From a bacterium (GTDB lineage Bacteria; Tectomicrobia; Entotheonellia; Entotheonellales; Entotheonellaceae): a stretch of 13,178 nucleotides of DNA. The translations under genes were made by a program, and so were the position numbers. Below, in pieces: positions 1 to 7,405 of this stretch (positions are counted from its first letter, which is position 1; each line of letters begins with the position of its first letter). The stretch lies in the NCBI GenBank assembly GCA_027294925.1, contig JAPULM010000266.1, positions 1 through 13,178 on the forward strand. The letters are read 5' to 3'. The notes under the pieces were generated by a model that had not been told where the DNA came from, did no database searches, and was given only the letters and a program-made list of their open reading frames with translations.

Positions 1-1
1 A

Positions 2-3000
2 CTCGATCTCACCAAAACCATGCCCCTGGGGGAATACCAGGTGCGCTTTTGGGACGAGGGCAAACGACATCATATCGGTTCCGCCACTCTGTTCCGCCTC
101 GAAGAATACAAACTGCCGGAATTCAAGGTGACGGTCGAAACGCCGCGAGCGGACGGCAAAGCAAAAGCCTTTCTCGTTGGGGAGCAGATCGAGGCCAGCG
201 TGAAAGCGGCGTACTACTTTGGCGGCCCGGTCGCCAACGCCAACGTCGAACTGGTTGTTTATCAGAAACCTTTCCGCCACTGGTGGCGTCCGCCACGGCA
301 GTTCCCGTGGTTTTACAAGGATCTATCACAGCCGACCGGCTACTGGTACGGACAGGGTCAGGTGGTCAAGCGCCAGACCCTCAAGACCAACGCCGAGGGG
401 GAAGCGACGTTCAGCCTCGATTCACCACACGCCGCTAATCAGGATTTTGAATTTCGTGTCGAAGCGCGGGTCACGGACGCCTCTCGCCGCGAGGTCACCG
501 GCAGCGGAAGCGTGCGCGTCACGCGCCAACTTTATTATGTGTACCCCAACGCCAAACACAACCTCTACCGTCCGCAGGACAAGGTAGAAATCAGCTTCAA
601 GGCCCTGGACGCCAACGACAATCCCGTACAGGTCGAGGCGATGGTCAACGTGACGCGGGACTATTGGTTCGAAATCTGGCAGGACCCCGATGGACGGGAA
701 ATCAAAGGCGACGAACTCAAAACCCTACGGCAAAAGTCGACCATCTTTCCCCCTGCGCTAAAACGGCCCGGCGGCCGGCCCTGGCGACAGAAATTTCGTG
801 GCTACCAGCACGACGACATCCTGACTCGCAGCTTGAAAACCAATGCCGAAGGCGAAGCGCAATTCATCTTTACGCCCGAACGGCAAGGATATTACCGCAT
901 CGCCTGGACCGGTAAGGCCAAACGGGGTCCGCCGGTCAAGGCGAACACCACCGTATGGGTGGCTACTAACGCCACCTCTGAACTCGGTTTCCGTACTGGC
1001 GGCGTGCAGATCATCGTTGACCAGGACACCTTCCGCAGCGGGCAAAACGCCCCGGTCATGCTGTCGGTGCCCACTAACGACCGCTATGTTCTGTTCAGCA
1101 TCGAAGGGGATGGCTTGTACAGTTATCGGCTGCTGCATGTCACGGGCACAGTCAAACTCATCGACATTCCCATCGAGGCGAAGCACGTCCCCAATATCTT
1201 CTTGCACGCTGGCATGGTCAGCGACGGCAAGTTTTTCCTGCACACCAAGCAGGTCGTGGTGCCGCCGTTGCAGCATTTTCTCGAGGTCGACGTGCAACTG
1301 GACCGCGATCAATACCAACCACGCGAAGAGGGCCAGCTGACAGTGACAACGCGCGGCCAAGACGGCAAGCCCGTATCTGCAGAAGTCGGTCTCGCCCTGG
1401 TGGATGAGTCTGTTTATTACATCCAGCAAGATTACGCCCAGGACCCGCGGCAGTTTTTCTACGGAACGAAGCGCCGCTCGATGGTCCGGATAAAAAGCAC
1501 CTTCCACCAGAAATCTTATGTGACGATGATTCGGAGACAAGATGGTCGGCTGATTGATCAGAAGCATGCAGCTCCCGAAAGCTGGGCACTACCGGCGGAC
1601 GAATCTTCCTATAAACGGGACTTCAATGATGCAGACCCGGAAGTGAGGGCAGCGCTGATGAGCAGCCGAGGCGGCATGCATGCGGTCAGCACGGAGTTTG
1701 CCGCTAGTAAAGCGGTCAACCGGGTGATCGGTGGGGCCAAGGCCCCAAGCCCGTCCGGCCAGACTGCCGGCAAAGAACCCACCGTGCAAGTGCGGAGCGA
1801 TTTCCGCTCGACCGTGCTCTGGCAACCAGACGTGGTTACTGACCAAAACGGCAAGGCCGTGGTGCAGGTAAAATTCCCCGATTCACTTACGACCTGGCGG
1901 GCTACGGCCCGGGCAGTGACCAAGGCAAATCGGTTCGGCCAGGCAACTGGCACGGCACGCACGAAAAAACCGCTCATCGTTCGCCTGCAAGCGCCGCGTT
2001 TTTTCGTGGTGGGGGACACCGTGACGGTTTCTGCCAATCTCAATAACAACACTGAAGAAGCCATGACCGTCAATCCGTCCCTGAAGGCCGAAGGGGTGGC
2101 CGTCACCGGATTGCTGGTGGATGGCAACATCGTCAAGGGGGAACCGGGACCGGTTGAGGTCAAAGCGCATGGTGAGGTCCGTATCGACTGGGTGGTTAAC
2201 GTTCAGCACCCCGGCATGGCGAAACTGCTGGTCAAGGCAGTCGGCAGCACACACGCTGACGCCATGCAAAAATCGTATCCGGTCTACGAACACGGCATCG
2301 AGAAATTCGTCGCCAAATCTGGCCGGGTGCGAGGGGACGACACCACGATCAAGCTCGATATCCCCGAGGCGCGTAAACCGGGCTCCACCGAACTGATCGT
2401 ACAGATAACACCGAGTATGGCGGTGACCATGCTCGACGCCCTGCCTTACCTCATCGATTATCCCTATGGATGCACCGAACAGACCCTCAGCCGCTTCCTG
2501 CCGGCGGTGATCGTGACCCAAACGCTGCAAGACCTCGGCATCGCTCCGGCAGCGGTAATGCGCAAAATGTTCGGTGGCATCGAACCGGCACACGCGGCAA
2601 AAACCCATAGCGGTGGGAAAAACGATCTCGCCAAGCTCAGCGACATGGTTCAGCGCGGGCTGGACAGACTGTACGACTTCCAGCACGACGACGGCAGCTG
2701 GGGCTGGTGGAAACGTAGCGACAGCGATCATTTCATGACGGCATACGTGGTGTGGGGCCTGGTGTTGGCCCGGCAGGCCGGCGTAGACGTCAAACCTCAG
2801 GTCATCAAGCGGGCGGTCCATTATCTCAATCAGGCACTGGTAGAGGCGGAGATCAATTACGACCTGCAAGCGTGGATGCTGCATGCGCTCTCCGCCCACT
2901 ACATGTCGTCCGAAACCCGTCAGATTGATCCGCTGCAGTCCACCGCGTTCGATAATTTGTGGCAAAACCGGGCGCGGCTTAACGCCTATGCCCGTGCGCT

Positions 3001-4177
3001 ACTGACGCTCAGCGCGCATCATTTTGGCTGGCGGGACAAGGCAAAGGTGATGATCGACAATCTTGCCAACGGGGTGAAAATCGACCAGCGTCCGGACATC
3101 TCCATCATCCGTCGGGGCGAGCAGAAATCCGACCAGGCGGTCATGGCCACCGCGCATTGGGGCGAGGACGGTATATTTTATCGCTGGTCGGAGGGCGGTG
3201 TGGAGGCGACGGCGTTTGCCTTGCGTGCTCTGCTGGCCATTGAGCCAAAACATGCGCTCATCGAGCCGGTCATGAACTGGCTAATCAAAAACCGCCGGGG
3301 GGCGCAGTGGAGTAACACACGCGACACGGCGATCACCGTGCTAGCGCTGAATGATTATCTCAAAACCAGCGGTGAGATTGCCGCCGGGTCTGAACTCGAA
3401 TACGAACTGGCCGTCAATGGACATACCATCGTGACCCACAAGTTGGCTGCGGAAGATGTGCTCGGCGCGCCGAGTCGGTTTGCCATCGATGCCAAGCTGA
3501 TCAAAAACGGCATCAACGATATTCGCATCGTCCGAAAAAGCGGTGCAGGGCCCATCTATTTTTCCGCTCAGGCGAAATTTTTCAGTCTGCAAGAACCGGT
3601 TACGCCGGTGGGCAATGAGATCTTCCTGCGCCGCCAGTACTACAAGCTGGTGGGCCGTCCTACCCTACTCAAGGGCCAGGTGTACGACCGGGTGCCGCTC
3701 GATGACGGCGGCACCGTGACAAGTGGCGAACGGATCGAAGCCGTCCTCACCATCGAGACGAAGAACAACTACGAATACCTGGTCATCGAAGACCTCAAAC
3801 CGGCTGGACTGGAGGCGGTCGCCATTCGCAGTGGGCAGCCGCTTCAGGCACGGGAGGTCAAATCGGCTGCGATTCTCAGAAAAATCGGTGCGGGGAATAA
3901 ACCCTCACGCGTCTCCCGGGAAGCGGTGCATCCGGATGCCAGCGATTACACGCAGCGCACCCGGAGCGTATACCAAGAGTTGAGAGACCGTAAAGTGGCA
4001 CTGTTCATCGACAAACTCCCCGCAGGCGTGTGGGAGATTACGTACGACTTGCGCGCCGAAGTTCCCGGAACATTTCACGCCCTGCCGGTGACGGGCCATG
4101 CCATGTATGTGCCGGAAATACGCGGCAACGGGGAGGAAATACAGGTCCGGGTGCGGGATCGTAAACACCGCCAATAA
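2..4177 (+). CDS. Bacterial alpha-2-macroglobulin family protein, 5' partial
   Basis: This is a large secreted or periplasmic protease trap. The frame is open to the window edge: codons before the first Met (position 20) read LDLTKT and continue the same beta-sandwich domain, so the true start and signal peptide lie upstream. Numbering from that Met, residues 1-470 are macroglobulin (MG) sandwich domains (FRLEEYKLPEFKV near residue 30). Residues about 480-590 are a low-complexity bait-like stretch. The A2M core follows from about 594 (FRSTVLWQPD, then PDSLTTWRATARAVT). The thioester motif is YPYGCTEQ, with Cys818 and Gln821 at nucleotides 2471-2482. An alpha-toroid thioester domain follows (DDGSWGWW near 888), and the C-terminus carries YVPEIRGNGEE, typical of bacterial members. 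Known family role: conformational trapping and covalent capture of attacking proteases. Bacterial thioester-type A2Ms often sit beside a pbpC penicillin-binding protein gene; none is seen downstream, and upstream is not visible. An alpha/beta hydrolase follows 27 bases later. The family call is very secure. Confidence 0.95.
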   Translation, partial: LDLTKTMPLGEYQVRFWDEGKRHHIGSATLFRLEEYKLPEFKVTVETPRADGKAKAFLVGEQIEASVKAAYYFGGPVANANVELVVYQKPFRHWWRPPRQFPWFYKDLSQPTGYWYGQGQVVKRQTLKTNAEGEATFSLDSPHAANQDFEFRVEARVTDASRREVTGSGSVRVTRQLYYVYPNAKHNLYRPQDKVEISFKALDANDNPVQVEAMVNVTRDYWFEIWQDPDGREIKGDELKTLRQKSTIFPPALKRPGGRPWRQKFRGYQHDDILTRSLKTNAEGEAQFIFTPERQGYYRIAWTGKAKRGPPVKANTTVWVATNATSELGFRTGGVQIIVDQDTFRSGQNAPVMLSVPTNDRYVLFSIEGDGLYSYRLLHVTGTVKLIDIPIEAKHVPNIFLHAGMVSDGKFFLHTKQVVVPPLQHFLEVDVQLDRDQYQPREEGQLTVTTRGQDGKPVSAEVGLALVDESVYYIQQDYAQDPRQFFYGTKRRSMVRIKSTFHQKSYVTMIRRQDGRLIDQKHAAPESWALPADESSYKRDFNDADPEVRAALMSSRGGMHAVSTEFAASKAVNRVIGGAKAPSPSGQTAGKEPTVQVRSDFRSTVLWQPDVVTDQNGKAVVQVKFPDSLTTWRATARAVTKANRFGQATGTARTKKPLIVRLQAPRFFVVGDTVTVSANLNNNTEEAMTVNPSLKAEGVAVTGLLVDGNIVKGEPGPVEVKAHGEVRIDWVVNVQHPGMAKLLVKAVGSTHADAMQKSYPVYEHGIEKFVAKSGRVRGDDTTIKLDIPEARKPGSTELIVQITPSMAVTMLDALPYLIDYPYGCTEQTLSRFLPAVIVTQTLQDLGIAPAAVMRKMFGGIEPAHAAKTHSGGKNDLAKLSDMVQRGLDRLYDFQHDDGSWGWWKRSDSDHFMTAYVVWGLVLARQAGVDVKPQVIKRAVHYLNQALVEAEINYDLQAWMLHALSAHYMSSETRQIDPLQSTAFDNLWQNRARLNAYARALLTLSAHHFGWRDKAKVMIDNLANGVKIDQRPDISIIRRGEQKSDQAVMATAHWGEDGIFYRWSEGGVEATAFALRALLAIEPKHALIEPVMNWLIKNRRGAQWSNTRDTAITVLALNDYLKTSGEIAAGSELEYELAVNGHTIVTHKLAAEDVLGAPSRFAIDAKLIKNGINDIRIVRKSGAGPIYFSAQAKFFSLQEPVTPVGNEIFLRRQYYKLVGRPTLLKGQVYDRVPLDDGGTVTSGERIEAVLTIETKNNYEYLVIEDLKPAGLEAVAIRSGQPLQAREVKSAAILRKIGAGNKPSRVSREAVHPDASDYTQRTRSVYQELRDRKVALFIDKLPAGVWEITYDLRAEVPGTFHALPVTGHAMYVPEIRGNGEEIQVRVRDRKHRQ

Positions 4178-4204
4178 CGTATTAGTGAATATGAGGTACC
4201 CACT

Positions 4205-4966
4205 ATGAGCAGCGCCGCAACCATTCTTGACCATCCTATCATTGCCGAACGTTACTTTTACCCTAGAACTGCGGCACTTTCCAATCCGTATTGGATCGAC
4301 GCAGCCGACGGCAGTCGCCTCGCCTGTGTCTACCAGGCGGTCAACCCAGAGGCGCCAACCGTGGCCTATTTTCACGGCAATGGCGAAGTGGTCGCCGACT
4401 ATGTGCCGGATTTCCCAGCCTGGATGGCCCAGGCCGGGTATAACCTCTTGCTGGCAGAGTATCGGGGCTACGGCATGTCAACCGGTAAGCCGGCTTTGGC
4501 CGGCATGCTGAACGATGTGCCGGTGATTCTCGCTCATCTGGGAATTCCACCTAGCAAGCTGGTATTGTTCGGCCGATCAATTGGGTCACTCTATGCCCTG
4601 CATGGGGTGTCAACGCATCCGCAGATCGCCGGTTTGATTCTCGAAAGCGGTGTGGCTGGTATCAGTGAGCGATTTTTCATGCGGGTGCAGCCCGACGAAC
4701 TGGGAACCTCCAAAGACCATCTGACCGATGTGCTCAAGCAGCACTTCGACTATGCTGAGAAACTCCGTACATTTCAGGGCAAAACGCTCATTCTGCATAC
4801 GCGTTTCGACGACCTAGTGCCTGTCCATCATGCCGAAGCCCTGCATGCGGCTGCACCGGAACCCAAACAGTTACATATTTTCGAACGTGGCGGGCATAAC
4901 GATATTTTTTATTGGAATCGAGAAGAATACATGCGCCTGGTCGAAACGTTTGTGGCCAACATCTGA
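4205..4966 (+). CDS. Alpha/beta hydrolase (serine hydrolase, BEM46/YfhR-like)
   Basis: This is a 253-residue single-domain alpha/beta hydrolase. The oxyanion-hole region reads FHGNGE, followed by YRGYGMSTGKP. The nucleophile elbow is GRSIGS with Ser125. The acid is probably Asp202 or Asp203 in HTRFDDLVP, and the base is His231 in GGHND. All three triad members are therefore present and in order. No signal peptide is seen, so a cytoplasmic location is likely. The ATG is preceded by GAGG at 4193-4196 with an 8-base spacer, and the A2M stop is only 27 bases upstream, so the two genes are probably co-transcribed. The HGNGE and RGYG motifs place it with BEM46/YfhR-type hydrolases, whose substrates are mostly unknown. 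An esterase or thioesterase role is possible, but nothing in the sequence settles the substrate. Confidence 0.88.
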   Translation: MSSAATILDHPIIAERYFYPRTAALSNPYWIDAADGSRLACVYQAVNPEAPTVAYFHGNGEVVADYVPDFPAWMAQAGYNLLLAEYRGYGMSTGKPALAGMLNDVPVILAHLGIPPSKLVLFGRSIGSLYALHGVSTHPQIAGLILESGVAGISERFFMRVQPDELGTSKDHLTDVLKQHFDYAEKLRTFQGKTLILHTRFDDLVPVHHAEALHAAAPEPKQLHIFERGGHNDIFYWNREEYMRLVETFVANI

Positions 4967-5029
4967 CCGGCGTCCCCAGGCAACCAGCAGCGCATTTATG
5001 CAACGGGCAGCTAGAAGCATCGTATAGCA

Positions 5030-5803
5030 CTACTTCCCCTGCCAGTTGGGTGAGCGTTTTTCACGAAAGGCCGCTCTACCTTCAGTCGCATCATCGGTAT
5101 GATTGACAACCATCCGCATCGTCTCACCGAACCGTACCGACTCCACCCACGGCAGGCTGCGGGTGCGCACCGCCACCTCCTTGGTAGCGCGCACTGCAAG
5201 GGGGGCGGATTGACACAGACGATTTGCCAACGACCGAGCTTCGGTCATCAAATCGTCATGCCGCACCACCTTCCACACCAGGCCCATCTCACGAGCCCGC
5301 TCGGCGTTAACCGCCTCACCCACCAGTAAGAGTTCCATCGCGTCAGCCCAGTTAATGCGCTGTGGCATACGGATAGCGCCAACGATGGTGGGGACGCCGA
5401 TACGCACTTCCGGGAAGCCAAACGTCGCCCGTTCCGATGCAATAACAAAGTCGCAAAACGATACCGATGTCATACCGTAACCAAGGCAATGTCCGTTAAT
5501 CGCCGCGATGGTCGGCTTGAACAGCTCCAATCCACTCTCGAACGAGTTGATGGTTGGCTTTTCCCAGAAGGTGCCGGCGAAGGTGCCGGCTGCACCGCCC
5601 TCTTTAACATCTGCGCCGGCACAGAAGGCTCGGCCGCTACCCGTTAGGATCGCCACCCAGGCGTCCTCGTCATCTCGAAAGCGTAACCAGGCTGTGTTGA
5701 TCTCATCGCGCATTGGTCCATTAATGGCGTTCATGCGCTCGGGCCGCTGATAGGTAATGGTCACCACATGATGATCTTTCTCATAATGCACTGTGTCTGA
5801 CAC
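5030..5803 (-). CDS. Enoyl-CoA hydratase/isomerase family protein (crotonase fold)
   Basis: This is a 257-residue protein of normal crotonase length. The CoA and oxyanion-hole signature AFCAGADVKEG is at residues 59-69, and the second oxyanion loop AINGHCLGYGMTSV is at 101-114. The family uses these peptide NH groups to stabilise an acyl-CoA enolate. Of the two glutamates used by classical hydratases, only the second is kept: Glu132 in FGFPEVRIG. The first is replaced by Thr112 (position of Glu144 in rat mitochondrial hydratase, with the same 20-residue spacing). It may therefore be an isomerase, a hydrolase or a specialised hydratase rather than a standard beta-oxidation hydratase. The start is GTG (complement of 5801-5803) with a strong AAGGAG seven bases upstream. 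It lies 61 bases downstream of the deiodinase-like selenoprotein on the same strand, probably in one transcript. It converges with the hydrolase gene ending at 4966. Family is certain; the reaction is not. Confidence 0.92.
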   Translation of the reverse strand: MSDTVHYEKDHHVVTITYQRPERMNAINGPMRDEINTAWLRFRDDEDAWVAILTGSGRAFCAGADVKEGGAAGTFAGTFWEKPTINSFESGLELFKPTIAAINGHCLGYGMTSVSFCDFVIASERATFGFPEVRIGVPTIVGAIRMPQRINWADAMELLLVGEAVNAERAREMGLVWKVVRHDDLMTEARSLANRLCQSAPLAVRATKEVAVRTRSLPWVESVRFGETMRMVVNHTDDATEGRAAFREKRSPNWQGK

Positions 5804-5810
5804 CGTGTGT

Positions 5811-5816
5811 CTCCTT
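5811..5816 (-). promoter_or_regulatory. Ribosome binding site AAGGAG for the crotonase gene (decides GTG start)
   Basis: On the minus strand this reads AAGGAG, seven bases before the GTG codon at 5803-5801. No ATG with comparable spacing exists, so the GTG is the likely start. Confidence 0.75.
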
Positions 5817-5864
5817 TCTAATTATTCGGAGCTACGTCTTGTGATATCCGTCCTGCACAAGTCG

Positions 5865-6593
5865 TTAGACAGTCCCACTCGCTTCAATAGCGTGCTCCCA
5901 TGCATCGAGATCAAAGAAATGCGGACCAGCGCCGCCATGGTAGGCCACGTACCCATTGCGGCCAATAAGATAAAGGCGCTCAGGCGCTGCGCCGTACGCC
6001 TCATCAATGGCGTTGTCCATCTCTTCGACTAAAATGGGCATCGAGAGGTTTAAATCCAGGCTGCATGTCGCCGCCACCGATTCACGCTCCGCATAATTCT
6101 GGTGCTGTTGGTAGAGTACGCCCTCGGTGACATTGCTATCCACTTGCCATCCGTCCGTGGGATGGGCTTCTTGGATGTACACGACAAAAAATTCAACCCG
6201 CCCCTTGTACTGACGATAAATCGTTTCCATGCGTCCCACCTGGGCGCGGAACGGCGGTCAAGTATAGCTGCCGAACACCAACGCGACCGGTCGTTGTCCC
6301 CGAAAGCTGGAAAGCGTCACTGCTTCATCAACCCCGAGACGCCCGAGCGTAAAGTCCGGCGGCAACTCGCCAACCTGAGGTCCCATCGCATCGCGCTCGG
6401 CGGTTGCCGCTAAAACCTGCCGCAGGGCTGACGGTAAGTCCTCTGCATGCGCCTTGAACAGCTGTCTAACCGTTACCGCTGTATCCGTCGCCGCCAGTAT
6501 GCGAGCCCGCCAATCTTGTATGATATCGAAATACCTTTGGCGTTCTTCCGGACTCAAGCGGGTAATCAATGCATCGCGTTCCGCTTTCTGCAT
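5865..6593 (-). CDS. Deiodinase-like selenoprotein with in-frame UGA (Sec112)
   Basis: This is a single 242-residue gene read through an in-frame TGA at 6260-6258; ordinary translation splits it into two ORFs. The start is the ATG at 6593-6591, after GAGGAGGG. Residues 1-75 are a mostly helical extension, and 76-110 are a redoxin-like strand region (ELPPDFTLGRLG, then TLSSFRGQRPVALVFGSYT). The active site reads FGSYT-Sec-PPFR, matching FGSCT-Sec-PPF/PSF of iodothyronine deiodinases. After Sec come VVYIQEAHPTDGW (His144, Sec+32, the same offset as Sec126-His158 in DIO1), HQN with His164 (DIO1 His174 lies in NHQN, with a loop four residues shorter), and APERLYLIGRNGYVAYHGGAGP, the deiodinase C-terminal pattern. 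The family is thioredoxin-fold and does Sec-based redox or dehalogenation chemistry. Bacterial members have no proven thyroid-hormone substrate; one could be a reductive dehalogenase or peroxidase-like enzyme. Insertion needs SelA/B/C/D, not seen here. The gene precedes the crotonase gene by 61 bases. No Cys replaces Sec. Confidence 0.9.
6225..6251 (-). promoter_or_regulatory. Bacterial SECIS element (selenocysteine insertion hairpin)
   Basis: Six bases after the UGA on the minus strand the mRNA can fold as UUCC-GCG-CCC, loop AGGU, GGG-(A)-CGC-(AU)-GGAA. That gives ten base pairs, all Watson-Crick, with two small 3'-side bulges. The apical loop begins 16 nt after the UGA and has G at its second position. 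This fits the known bacterial SECIS rules (loop about 16-37 nt from UGA, a G in the first two loop bases), and its GGU resembles the E. coli fdhF loop AGGUCU. It lies within the coding sequence, where SelB would bind. The fold was read by eye; its energy was not computed. Confidence 0.8.
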
Positions 6594-6600
6594 GTTGATG

Positions 6601-6608
6601 CCCTCCTC
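6601..6608 (-). promoter_or_regulatory. Ribosome binding site GAGGAGGG for the selenoprotein (decides start)
   Basis: The minus strand reads GAGGAGGG, then seven bases, then ATG at 6593-6591. An in-frame Met exists 21 codons upstream (6656), but the Shine-Dalgarno sequence favours the inner ATG. Confidence 0.75.
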
Positions 6609-6656
6609 AGACAATCTTATCAACAACGATCTGACTGTGATGCGTTGACCCTCCAA

Positions 6657-7078
6657 GAGGAAAATGTGACATTATCCATCGTCAACGGCGGTTTTTTAGG
6701 AAATTTTATTTTGACCCCAAATTTCTTCAATTGCAACGCCAATCGAGAATGGGCCTGGCAGCTTGTTTTCCCTACGGCGAAGCGTTCCCGTGATCCATAC
6801 AGTGGTGGGGGCACCCGCATCATGTTAATCGAGACCGGCAATGTTTTGGTTTTATGGTGCATGAGATGAAATAGTTGCCGCTCACATTGGTGATTCTATA
6901 CGCCTTGTAGTGTATGAATATCGTTTTGTTTCCTGGCGCCTTTGCAACGACGTTGGCATTATGTATCACATTATGATACTTCTGTGACATCTATTGGGAT
7001 ACCCATTCCAAGTTAGATTTTCACAACGACGCAGAACAAAGGTCTTCGAACAATTGCCACAGGCTCACAGTAGCATGA
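6657..7078. other. AT-richer non-coding stretch, no gene recognised
   Basis: This stretch separates the leftward selenoprotein unit from rightward gene debris, so it should hold the promoter of the former. I see no convincing -35/-10 pair; a GATAAT on the minus strand near 6680 is only a weak candidate. Short reading frames here match no family I know. A five-base inverted repeat (6963-6967 with 6975-6979) is too short to interpret. The composition is lower in GC than the flanking genes, consistent with a decayed or inserted segment. Confidence 0.5.
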
Positions 7079-7213
7079 AAACTCCGAGAAGAACTTGGCT
7101 GGAAACAAAAGGTCCTTGAAACCATCCTGGCCATATCTCCAGACGCATTTGAACGCCTTAGTCAACGTCTGCTGCCTGAATGCGGATTTACCCAAGTGGA
7201 AGCTACAGGCAGA
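7079..7213 (+). pseudogene. Fragment of an Mrr-type restriction endonuclease
   Basis: The frame opens after a TGA at 7076-7078 and has no usable start codon here. It reads LREELGWKQKVLETILAISP followed by DAFERLSQRLLPECGF and TQVEATGR. This matches the junction of the N-terminal winged helix and the Mrr_cat nuclease domain in restriction-system proteins, which normally continue as a TGxSGDGGIDG motif with the catalytic Asp. Here the match stops at ATGR and the catalytic domain is missing. The frame then runs without a stop into an antitoxin C-terminus. An ATG at 7075 lies in a different frame and stops after about 14 codons. It is a relic, about 45 residues of a protein usually near 300. Confidence 0.65.
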
Positions 7214-7405
7214 AAGAGATATGAACTTGGGGTCAAGACCATCATGGTGGAAAAGGTTGAGGTCGAGGAGGATGTTGAGTCTGCCTGGAAGGAGGAGATT
7301 GAACAGCGTCTGGCTGAACTTGATGCTGGTCATGTTGAGCTTGTGCTATGGGAAGAGGTTAAGGCGAAACTCATGAGGAGCACAGGTGCCGAACGTACGG
7401 ATTAG
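7196..7405 (+). pseudogene. Addiction-module antitoxin, N-terminally replaced remnant (Unstab_antitox type)
   Basis: The C-terminal part reads VEEDVESAWKEEIEQRLAEL followed by DAGHVELVLWEEVKAKL, the diagnostic stretch of the short addiction-module component family (Unstab_antitox, TIGR02574-like). Full members are about 70-80 residues, with an N-terminal half (roughly LxLPxxERxxLAxxLxxSL) that is absent. That half is replaced by an Mrr-nuclease fragment in the same frame. Possible starts are GTG at 7196 and ATG at 7244; the latter would give 53 residues. The stop at 7403-7405 overlaps the downstream RelE/ParE-like toxin start by 20 bases, the usual antitoxin-toxin arrangement. The N-terminal loss suggests an inactive antitoxin, though the toxin-binding C-terminal helix may remain. 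Confidence 0.7.

Noticed and set aside
758..1567. Minus-strand 269-codon frame inside the A2M gene
   Set aside because: It is a shadow of the A2M reading frame with no motifs or RBS.
1883..2965. Minus-strand 360-codon frame inside the A2M gene
   Set aside because: It is long but antisense to the thioester and A2M core and looks like a high-GC shadow (rich in His, Arg, Gly).
6258..6260. TGA as a simple nonsense mutation or a true gene end
   Set aside because: The frame, family motifs on both sides, exact Sec position and following hairpin all support read-through as Sec. Decay would be unlikely to place TGA at this one codon and keep the rest intact.
6594..6656. Longer start of the selenoprotein at 6656
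   Set aside because: A strong GAGGAGGG sits just before the inner ATG at 6593, inside the longer version.
6447..6869. Plus-strand 140-codon frame over the selenoprotein 5' end
   Set aside because: It is antisense to a well-supported gene and resembles no family.
6957..6979. CATTATGTATCA / CATTATGATAC near-repeat with a small inverted repeat
   Set aside because: It is too short and imperfect to call an operator, origin or attachment site.
6657..7078. Transposon ends or tRNA-like attachment site in the AT-rich gap
   Set aside because: I found no tRNA, no terminal inverted repeats and no transposase remnant that I could recognise.
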